Source: Mesocentrotus franciscanus
Lineage: Eukaryota; Echinodermata; Echinoidea; Camarodonta; Strongylocentrotidae
Length of the DNA: 64,000 bases
Assembly (NCBI GenBank): GCA_037976565.1
Contig: CP137679.1
Location: 5,051,710 to 5,115,709 of the forward strand
Reading direction: 5' to 3'
A model generated the notes under the pieces. The model was not told where the DNA came from, did not search any database, and saw only the letters and a program-made list of their open reading frames with translations. Of this stretch, positions 26,401 through 38,400 are shown piece after piece. Within the stretch, counting starts at the first letter, position 1, and each line of letters opens with the position of its first letter. Position numbers and translations under genes: made by a program.

Positions 26401-29400
26401 CTTTTGATAAGTACCCCCTTCACCTCTGATAATTGCCCTATTGAAATCTGAGAAGCGCACCTTATATTTTCACATGTGCCCCTTTTCCTAATGATAAGTG
26501 CCCCATTAAAAACGAGCCCTTTCCCCTTCTCATAAGTGCCTCTTCTCTGATAAATGACCCTTTTCAGGTACGTGAAGTTACTCCTTTTCACTTCAGATAA
26601 GTGCCCCCTTCACCTCCGATAAATGCCCCTTTAAAATCTGATCGGCGCCCATTTTCTTTCAACTAATGCACATTTTCCTTTATTATAAGTGCCCCCTTTT
26701 CATTCACATAAGTGCCCCTTTTTATATCTGGTCATTGCGCCTTTTCAGGTGCGATAAGTGCCTCTTTTCACCTCAGATAATTTCTCTTTTACCAATGATA
26801 CGTGCCCCTTTTCGTTTCTAATAACGGACCTTTCCCCTTTTCATAAATGCCCCTATCAAGGTCTGATGGGGCCCTATTCCGTCGGCAAATGCCCATTCCC
26901 TATTCTTATGACTGACCTTTTTCATCCCTGGTGAGTACCCCTTTTTGAGGGTGTAAGAAGTGCCCCATTTTCACCTCTGATAATATTAATACTTTTTGTA
27001 CTTTGACACATGCTCCTTTTCTTTTTTGATAAGTGTCCCTTTTCCTCTCATCATTAAACGCGCCCCTAATTTCAAGCGACTAAGAGCAATTTCCCCAGAA
27101 CTCGCTCGCTACGCTCGCACGCATCTATAAATGATATATCCATGTTACTTATCAAAGGTCTTTTCATTCTTCTGTTATGAGCATGTGCGTATAACCCCAT
27201 CAGGATTGGGTTTTTTCCTCTTTATAATTTGTCGCACTGCGACTTCACAAATCTTAAAAATTTTCCTCGCTCGCTTCGCTCGCTCGCAAATAAATTGTCA
27301 GACCATCACACCCAACTGCAAAGCATGATGCTTAAGCAATATCTTGTATGGTGTATAAAGTGAAACAAATATTGAAATCATCCCTGATAATCTAATCACA
27401 ATGTAGGGGTATATACCAATGTCTAAAAATGGTATATTTTCGCTTTGAGATTTCCCGTTGTAGGTGCCCTTTTTTCCAGAAAGTGCCCTTTTTTCTTGGT
27501 GCCCCCCCCCCCACTTTGGAAGTTGCTCGGCCGCCCCTGCCGAGGTTGGAACAGAAGGCATGGTAGAGTAATTGCAACAAGGTCTTCATTTTGCTAGTCC
27601 AAGCTTTACCACTTCATTCATTAAGCGTCTGTTAGGCCAAACGGCATCTCCAACAGTTGAAGGTAGTCTCAACTCCCAAATATACAACCCTTTTTACACA
27701 CTCTTTCTCTCAAAGGCTATTAAACATTCTTATTGGTCAACAATATCCGACTTCAAGGATCAGGACCACGACCAGGAACAGAATAAATTCAGATTCAGAG
27801 GTATTAAGCAACTCCATGCTATAAAATTATCATTTTTAACAATTACACATTATACTGAACGTAATGGGTGTGTCTTTTTTCACGCCACTGAAATTCGCCA
27901 AGCTACCTAATGATTGTATGATTGTGTACAGGTACGTACAATGTATTTGAATGTATTTGAATGACTTACAATCATGTACTGCTTATTTGCATGAAGACTT
28001 TCTTGGAAAGCCCCTGATGCTAGCTGGTTGTTGTCAATGAGCCAGTTTATACTAACTTCCACATGGACTGGGTCGACCCTAGTGAACTGACTAGCCTGGC
28101 TGAACAACTTCACAACAAATGCCGTCAACCTGTAACCACATACATGAAGGGAACAGAAAGGATTTTAAACCTGCATTTGCCATGTGAGCTGAGGAAAAAA
28201 ATATAATAATAAACTGCAGTAATATCTAACCTTTATAGAAAATTTATTTGAAAGAAAGAAGAAAAAATAGATTTCTGAAAGTTTGAATGAAACTAGACAA
28301 ACTAAAAGAAAGTCACAAGTTTTCTAAAGTTGTAATCAAATTGGCTGTATCGGTAATGTCACTGTGATGAATAGAGGCAGACAACTTTCCCATTTTCCCA
28401 ACACACTAAATTATTAAAATATTAAATTTGTCATAATGTGTGACTAAGGGACCGATGATAATATAATTTCCATAATAATGATAAATAATAATATTCTGGG
28501 TATATAGCACTTAATACATACATACTCTAAGCGATGAACAGATATATCATTACCCTGCTCATTGACATTGGATTGAGACTTGCCCGCACATAATGTACGC
28601 ACATTGTCTATTCCCTGGGAAGCATTCTAGCAAAGCGCCATATTACAGACGAAAAAGGTGAGCAAAATACATGTACAATGACTTTCACATCCTACCGGGT
28701 ACCCATTTAACATTTGTGTGGAGAGTGGCGAATTGGATTAATGTTTTTCAATTTGAGATTTCGCACAGATGTAGAGATTTTATAATTCAAATATTCATAA
28801 CTTTTTTTATTATTGGTCCGATTATTTTAAACTTTCATCATCCTGTTTCTCTTATTTTTCCGCTTTCAACAAATTTTGGATTGCCCATTAACTAAATAAA
28901 TGATGTAACATCTAATGATCCATTTCTGGCTTTAGTGAGATCGTTAATTACTGTTTGATCACATCTTTCGAAATATCATTACTATAAAATCTCAAAATAA
29001 GGGAAAGTGCAATAAATGTTAAAACAATCCTTATCGTTTTATGTTGTATGTATCATGTTTTTCTTTTTTTTTTCCTGTGAATATTGCATGTAAATGCAAC
29101 AAATTTCTTTTTTGACCAATAAATTTGAATTGAATTGAATTGAATTGAATTATTTCTGAAAGATAGTGTGGCATATTAAGAGTTAATATCAAAAAGTGGT
29201 GTGTGTATGTGTGTGTGTTTTGGGGGGTGGGGGTGGTGAGAGTATACTGTACATGATAATATAAGGATGAAAACAAAAATTAAAAATGTAGTGTCTTGGG
29301 TGTAAGAGGTATAAAAAAGGAAAGTTTAAGAGGGATACAAAGGGTGAAATCGGTGAGATGTAAAAGCAGAGGAGAGATATAAGGAAAGACATAGAGTAAA

Positions 29401-32400
29401 GGAGAAATGAGGAGGTAAAGTCACTTACCATGTACTTCCTTGTCCTCCCCCGAATAGTGTATATGAACCATCAGGTTGCCGAAAGCTCAACTCACGGGCA
29501 ACTCCTACAAGTAATTGATGTAATTATAAGAGGGGAAATGTTTTAACTATGCCTGTGTTAAACTTTCATTTGCCACCAGTGTAAATTGGTGCAGTCGCCA
29601 ATTTGGCACATGTGCAGATCAGTACAAAACAAAATGATTGTTCTGTGCAACAAAAAAACTTCCAAAATCACCCAATTTCTGGTACCTGCAAGTACGCTCA
29701 TAATAATTATAATAATAATAGTAGTAGTAGTCATAGAATTAGTAGTAGACGTGGTGGTAGACATAGTAGTAGTCTCGGCAGTCATATTAGTACATGTAGT
29801 AGTTGTAGTCGTAGTAGTAGTCATAGTAATTGTAGTAGTAGTCGTAGTATAGTAGTAATAAGAACTAGAAAAGTCAACGCAAAGCGTAGCATCCCCTCGC
29901 AGGGTACAAATGGCCTATATACGTCAGAACAAGTTACTTCCGTTAGACTATACTATTATATTACTAGGCAAGGAAGTTAACCACATTTTTACATATATAA
30001 TTAGGTGTTTTGCATATTTAATGAGCTATGACCTTTCACCTTTGACCTACATACTCCGAAATCGAACTTAGGCTGTGTTTAGATACCATGTACCTTGATA
30101 TCAAATTTCATTAAAATCCGTCAAACATTACTGAAGTTATCGATCGGAAACCAGATGTGTATTTTTTCGCATATTTAATGAGCTATGACCTTTGACCTAC
30201 ATTCTCTGAAAACAAAGTTAGGCTGTGTTTTGATACCATGTACCTTCATATTAAATTTATTAAAATCCGTCAAACTTTACTAAAGTTATCGATCGAAAAC
30301 CAGATTCGCATATTTAATGAGCTATGACCTGTGACCTACATACTCGGAAATTGAACTTAGGCTGTGTTTTGATACCATGAACCTTCATATCAAATTTTAT
30401 CAAAATCCGTCAAACATTACTAAAGTTATCGATCTGAAACCAAATTTGTTACCGTGAACGCACGGAAGGAAGGAAGAAACGTCGGACAGCGGCGTTTCTA
30501 TATCACCTCTGACTTCGTCAGCGAGGGGATAATAATAATGATGATGATGATGATGCATGTATCTGCCCCTAAGCACATTTATGATATGCTGACCCTCTAT
30601 AATCCTTGAGCAATTTTGCGACCAGCAGGCGGACATAATTTTCCCCCTTGCACTCTTAAAACCTTAACCAATTGCCTACTGGGATTGGGTTGTCCCTGTG
30701 CAGGAATGAACGAATTCAGTATTCTTCAGGTTGACCATCAAATGTCTATTCTACATCTTCTTCGTTATTTTAAGGGGGGTTGTGGATGTCATACTTCAAG
30801 CCTAGATTATCAAATATTCTATGCATTTATAGCTATCACATTACCAAAAGCGATGTATTCATATATCCGTTTCTCTTGTTCTGCTGTAGCTGATCCTACG
30901 GATTGCAGGTACCGAGAGACAAAGATTGTTGGAGCAAGGCGGACAATGGTCTGTTCGCCACAGCCTGTAGGTAGAACCAACAGATGTTCTAGCCCGTCTA
31001 TGGGATCTGTGGCTATAGTTCCAAGCAGGTTACCTGTTCAATGAACATTGGAAAGTGGCAATTACAGGCGTTACTATACAAATGATTCATGCAAATGAGT
31101 TCATTACATGAACTATCATAATTAATATGTACACCTTGGTACAATAGGGACCGACAGCCTCGACAAAAGAATAAAGACATTAAAATTGCTCACACAACGA
31201 AACTCCTAGATCTTTTTTATTTGATATAAAAAAGGGGTTATATGTACATAAGTGAAATTGGTCCACGTCATTATCGATGGCAAATACATGTAAATCCAAA
31301 GTTTATTATGAGGTGCTTGCGGTTCCGTATTTCTATAATTTTGAATGGCCTTGAGTGGGATACAAGGGTATATCCCACAAGATGATGAGTGTATTTCACG
31401 AGATGGCATGGTGATGAAATTTTCTCACAGCGAGTGCGATATACTCTTGTGTCCCACAAAAGTCATTCAATAATATCATTAATTGGATAAAAATATATAA
31501 CCCAATTGTCAACATTGCATCCTTTTGTTTTTGTTTGCACATTAAAGACACAATAACCTTGCAGTACACACCAATACTTATGTGCTAGATGATCAACCTT
31601 TTCTGATCGATTCCACACCGTTTCTTTCACAATGCAATTGCATAACCAGAACTCAACGTTATCTTTAAAGTAAGCCTATTAAACTTGGGGTGTATTTGTC
31701 AACGATAAAGACACACACACAAAAACACCTTAAAATTAATTCTCTTGACATCAAATAATAATGATCTAGGAGTTTGTTTGTATAAAACAAAGGATGCATG
31801 TTTCCATGTGTTCATAACAGGATCGATCCACTCTTGCTGAGGCTGTTTATGCACCTATTGTAGGAAGCCGTTAGGCATCGTCCGATAGATGTATACAGCC
31901 TCAACTCGAGTGCAGATAGATCATAGAAGGAACTCATTTGCGTGCATCATTTGTACAATATTGAAATCCGGAACATTTGAAATAGTAGTATAATACTAAC
32001 CGATAAGTTTGACCCTGCAAGATTCAGTGTCTGGAATAGAATATTCAGGCAAAGAAATGGTCATCTGCTCAACCTGACTGTTCACCCCATACAGTGTTGT
32101 CCCTAAACAGAAACATTTCCAAAGAAAACAAAAGCAGTATTTTTATCTGAAGTGTGATTCACAACTCCGTATTTACATAGAGGAAAGGGGAATGACTGCA
32201 TTCAAACCTGCATATTGTAGGTAGAAAGTGTCCTAATAATCTAACCGACTTTTGCCTCGCCCCTCTTTTTTATTACATTCACATGTATTAATGCACTATT
32301 AACACTGTAGTTTATATTATGTTTTTAAAAAGAGATGGTAAATGTTACAGTTTTTTTTTTTTAAAGCATTTCTTTCCACGGCCCCTCAATCGCAAAATAA

Positions 32401-35400
32401 GTAGTGATCAATAACAACTCTTCATAAGACGGGGCCCTGGGGAGCATGTATCTACGTAGTTGGTTTAATAAGGAAAAGAATAACAATAATTTTTTTTTTA
32501 TATTTCAGAATAATATCTTCACAAAGATACTGTTCTGGACAGCATTCCTTACATCGCACCATTGTACATTGTGCCATCGTAGAGCATCCCTTAGGGTGGA
32601 TATGTGCGAATTATAAATGTTGTTATTTTCATTATTATTATCAAAAACAATTATGTTGCTCTTTATATGTAAGGGTTTCATGTCCCTATACTGTATTCAA
32701 AATATGAGCTTCAAATGTTACTTCTACAAATAGATTTTGAGATATGAATACATTATCAGTAAATAGTAAAATGACTTGTTGAGTACACTAGTTGACTAAT
32801 GCTTACAGGCTCGCATAGAATAGGGTGCGCACGGAACCAAAGCCGGACTTTGGTCCCGTACGCGACATTTTATGTTAACCTTTATTTTCTTAAAAGGTTG
32901 ATTTTATACATTCTAGCCTTACAGAAATCATTTGTGTAGGTGGTATACTTTAAGATGGAGCTATCTGTCAAGGTGGACAGATATGTGCACTTCTCTCCTT
33001 TGGAAAAATAAGAACTGCCTTTGCAACATGAACCATATTGTATCTGTTAACTGGATATCCAGAAACAATTAATCTATGAAACATTTATACAGCTAACAAA
33101 ATATGCTGTAAGACAAGTTATTTATCTGTAAAGGATGACTCCAAGTATTTCAACATTAAACCTGTGGTTTCTAACAAATGTACTTTACCTTGGGCCAAGC
33201 TGCTATTAGGGGACGGTGCTGTGACATCATCCCTGAACATCACTCTCCCAGGATTCAGGGTCACAGATCTACCTTTCCTCTCCAAAACTCCTTGGGGCTG
33301 TTCACAAAGAACAATCAAATAAGTTTAACCGCAAACTCAGCCAGAAAATTACCAACTGCGCGGAGCTACAACCAATGATGATCTGCCAAACATCGCAATG
33401 ACTTTGTACGTTTATAAATCATCAAAACCATATATGGAATGGTACTGGTACATGGAGTGGTACCACCCGCCCCTCAAAAAAAAAGAAAAAAAAAGAAAAT
33501 GGCATATATATCTCATACCATTCATGATGAAAACTCCACAGGTTATGATTTGGCTTATAAACTTTAATTTAAAGTCCTCATAAAGAGCCTGGGGAGGAAG
33601 AGCAGGATCATCTGCAAACCCTTCAGACAGGAAAATACGTCTAAGCATCAAAAACCTAAAATGACAACATGTTGAACGATTCATAATCCCTGTTTCTGCA
33701 TCTTTTACAACACATAACTAATTAATTCAGTCAACTTCCCACATTAGTGAAAATCCCAACTTCAATCAGGTACCAAACTCTATTAAAGCTAGAGGATATG
33801 TAACCTTAACCCTAACCCTACATTTTGCAAAACCCAATGGCAACTCCATCTCTATTAACCTAACCCTTTATCTTTCCCCTATTTCAGACTACCAGAATTT
33901 CTTGTATAGCTATACGACAAGTACTTTATTTTTTCCTAGTCTGAACATCATATAAAGAAATGTTGTATAATCGTACGTTGTATGGTGAAATGCCTGTTTA
34001 AGCATCGTTTTGGACGAAAAACTTGATAAAGAATCAGGATCCTACTCTAGTCTAAATGTACAGTAGTACCGTACAGACATTGTATAACTGGTCGGCCTTC
34101 TCTTATAATTTGTATACAATATTTCTTTATGATATTATGATGTTATTATTATGATATTATTATGTCGCTATACGATGATTCTGTTCCATTTTACGAGTTT
34201 CGTTTAAATTTCCTATAGTTTAAATAATGTAATTTGACAAAAGAAGCCTGGGGCAATCGTGACAGGAGGAAACACATTTATCAATCAATATCATACATGT
34301 AAATGTTTCAAAAATGTATACATTTGTACCACGACAAGAAGAGTTTTCCTGACGATGTCCCGCTCCCCTCCTCCACTAGCAGACACAGTGATTTTGAATT
34401 CCCCTACTTCCACAGGACGTACGATGAAGGCTGCAGAAACTGCCCGTTTAGATTCAACAGAAACGTGGCGCATGGCAGGATTTTCGGCTGTGCACAAGCC
34501 CTCTTCAACAGCGAAATTAATACTGACCTGTGATAGATGATTAAGATATGCCATAAGAAATGTGGAAATATTACAAGAAGAGAGTCAATAGGTAAAAAGG
34601 GTAGTCAAAAGACAAAAATCCTTACAAACACGTAACCTCAATATCATAGTAGCCAAAACATGTTTGACAGAACATCAAATAAATCATTTCCTTGATCATA
34701 CATGAACAGAATAGTTTTCATTTTTATTAAAATTCTTCAAAAGCTTCACTAAGTTGTCATTCACTTTTATGATTGGGGGAACAGACATTTTTTTCTCGCT
34801 CTCTTGATTAAAACCCTAACCCTACCCCGTTTATCAAATTCAGTTAGTTAATTAGTCAATACATTTCACGTGTCTCAGATCCATATAATCGAAAGATGTA
34901 TTGTGCCGGAAACTACAACAAAAAAAACGCAATATACATCTTCTTGTTGATATTATACAGATATTGAATGGTCGGGTGTGTTACAACAATTTTTGGACTG
35001 CTAAAGGGGTTATATTTTCTCGAAGTGCGCCGCTCCGAGGGCAAATATGATCACGAGATAAAATATATCTCCCTTGCGGTTAAAAACTGTATATTACACC
35101 TTATCCAGTTAATATGTATATTGTGGTGGCTACAAAATAACAATGTATAGTGTACATGTACGTACACTGACCACTGATACTAAAATGTAAAATTCATCTA
35201 TTGGTATAATACCAAGTGATCGGGCAATGAATAATTGCATCATTCTCTCCCACCATCAAAAGTGATAACCCACGGCTAAAACTAAAAGTGAGAATGTACA
35301 GCTGGGATGCGCATAATCATATCACTAGCGAGTACAAGATTAAGACAAGCTGAAATGCATGTAGTTGCAAATGGCAATATGCACAATGAGATGTGCATTA

Positions 35401-38400
35401 CACAGTTTGGCTACGCCTATACCATCATGATATGTCATTCAATGCAAATGGCGGCCCCCATGACTGTGTGATTCTTAGCAGGTTGATCAGGTTTGTTTCT
35501 TACAGGTTTTTCCTCAACTTTATATTCACATTGTCGACCTGTTTTATAAAACAAATACATGTTTTGAAGCTCGTGCATTAGTGATATGTACGCGGCACTC
35601 GGTTAAATCACAATGAACTGGATGATGAACTCGACAAGTCTTGGTCAATATCCAGTTGTGACTTCAGCTGCGTGCGGAACTCTCAAACATTAATTATCTG
35701 TGCAGTGTGTACTTATGTATCATGTAAATGATAAGATAATGAACATATAGTGCTAAACAATGCACAAACCTCAAAATTATTGACACCATGGTTGAAGATG
35801 GTGGCGATGACTTGCGTCTGTTCGAGCCTGACAACCGAGTATGGAAGGTGGAGCTGGATGAAGAAATTCTGGAACACACTCACCGTGGTTTCATCTTCAA
35901 CACACATTCCTTGAGTAGGTGAAAGACTGACAGCTGTCAAATGCCAATCCGTGATACTACTTGGAGTGGAGACCGGGTATACATACGGACTACCATCTTC
36001 ACTGGAATTAAGAATTAAAACAAAAAAAATGAGGGGGAAAAAGCCTATGGCTTCGCTGAGAGCAATGAACTTCCATGTTGCATGCTCAATACCTAGAAGG
36101 AGACACTATATACATGAGCATCTGGCCTCACCCAGGCAGATGCTGAAGAACGCAAGGCTTGGAGAAGGGCCAAAAAATAAGGACAATTAAACATTAAACA
36201 GATGCTTAGTTATGATCATGAAACATGAAGAGCAGTTTAGTGTCATCTTTTAGTGACGTTTGAATTTTATCTTTTGATCCAGAATGCTCTGAAATACTAA
36301 TACATGAGCAGAAAGAACAAAACAAAAAAACTAGAACTAGAAATTTGAGTCCATTCCTGTTGCAGTAGATTGTGCAGTTCATGAATAAGAGTGATTTAAT
36401 AGAATATAATCATTGAAGTCTCTAAACGGGCTACGCAGACAGTGGCAGACCCCTGTTGGTTCCATCAGATGACCAAAGCCAGCATGGAAATAAAGGGAAG
36501 ATGAAAACAGGCATTTTGTAACACGCATTGGTCTCTTCTTTCTTGTTACATAGACTCTACACACAACTGTATAATTGCAAACGAACGAGTGGTTCAACTC
36601 TTTATGTGCCGTACAAACATAACTCTTTGCCACATTATATTTGTCATGGGATAGATTTACCAAAAGGCTTTAATATTATTTAATTGTTTACAGTGAAAGA
36701 TAAATCTATACCGGTGTTAAAAGGGTCTTAATGGAGCTAATCAAGACCGGAAAAGCGTAGTTTATAAGTCATTGTGTTGATCATCATTCAGTTGCTGAAC
36801 GTTTGGCAAACAAATAAAATTCCAGCCCGGCACTAAAAACGTCGTTTGACAAGATGTTAATCCACATTTGCCACTTCCCACCCAGGTGTATTTTGGGTAA
36901 ACGGCAGTTGCCGGGGTAATAATAATTGTAGGGCCCACAGGAATAGCAATATATTGATGTAGCTACATTGAGCAAATAAAAACGGATTATTATTATGAAC
37001 TTTTACGAATCATTATGACACAGCCAACCGTGGCAGTTTATCATGATGACGTCAAGTGTCATACGTTTCACATGTTTATATCGTATAACACAAAGCTCAG
37101 TGAATACGCACAAGTCCTTTGTTGCGCGCGCGTGTGTGTGTGTGTGTGTATTGGGTTTTTACAGACGTGTATCAATCAGAAATGATTATTTACGTCTGGG
37201 GACCGACCTTTAAACGCCACCATCCGAAAGACGTGACTCAGTTTCGAACCTGCGTCCTCGGCTGAATCACTTTGTAACTTCTACTGTTAGCTGGATTACA
37301 GGCGCACACCACAACGCCTAGCTTTGCAGTTCCCGTTCATTTAAATGTTTAAAAAATCGCGGCGATTTCTTTTTTTTTTTTTTTTTTTTTTTGCGGTTTA
37401 CTGTGCCATATCTGAACGAGCCTTTTAACTGATTGCCTTCTGAAACCAAATGCACCTTGTATCAATCCCATACCAATATTAAGAGGATTCAGTAGTCAGC
37501 ATGTTGACATAAAGTATAGATTCAAACCATACCCCAATTCTTAGTCCCAGCATTTACTATACAGTGTACATGCTCTTTGATGTTTTTGCCTCTAGCCCTC
37601 TCCTTTTCATTTTGGGCATGGTCGCGGTTTACACTTAATCAATAATTGTATATGACTAAAAAATAAAACAAATAATGTAATTACTCTATAAAAAAAAATT
37701 AAAAATGCTTTACGGTCACTACATGAACATACTGTGAACCAAATTATTATCTTAAACCCTGGGCCAGAAATTACAGAACAACCAATACCCTAAACCTAAC
37801 CCAGTTGCAACCCTAACCTTATAACTTTGGCAAATGTTGCCAGCGCAGATGTACATGAAAGAGCACAATTTATACACATTACAATGACATAAGCATCAAG
37901 ACTGGCCCTATTTCATTCCTCCCTGGTACCAGCTGCACACATCCACAAGGTGGCCAGGTTTGGTGTTTGGGGGAAGGGGCTACGGGTTCTATTTCATAAT
38001 AATTCAAATTTGCATCATTTGAACATGACAATGGGCTATTCTTTCATACTTATAGTTCAGAAGCGGAGGGGGAGGGGAAGGGGATGAATAGGTCAAACTT
38101 ACGGCATGGAAACAACGTCAAAAAACCAAGTCTCTCTGAAGTCCTCTCGCACCCTCACAGCATCATTCTGATCTCCAACACCCCCACCTAATCGTGAAGT
38201 TGCACCCACGGATGGGTTCATACTACTTAAACAGCACTGTCGATATACCTGGAAATGTGAAATCCAAACAGATACATATACATGTGTATCACATAACAAA
38301 TGGGGTTACACCATAGATTTTTCATCATCAGGCACGTAACGCGAATACCGCGTTTAGGGTCTAAAACATACAAGTGTGTATTTAAAATCTGGAAAAAGGG

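Noticed and set aside
29558..29980. Poly-Thr, poly-Val and Ser-rich frames on both strands
   Set aside because: Produced by the TAA/TAG microsatellite.
30400..30636. Minus-strand 78-codon frame upstream of the thioester intron
   Set aside because: It crosses a GAT microsatellite and the end of a repeat element; no match to any C3 segment and no suitable splice phase.
33412..33684. 90-codon minus-strand frame between exons 14 and 15 (EGFADDPALPPQALYEDF)
   Set aside because: Exons 14 and 15 join in phase 0 and match C3 across the junction (LLVV-PQGV), leaving no room for another exon; no other family recognised.
33800..33830. CCCTAA-like words (also 34810, 37785 and 54790-55090) as interstitial telomere repeats
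   Set aside because: Only two or three imperfect units each, scattered; not an array.
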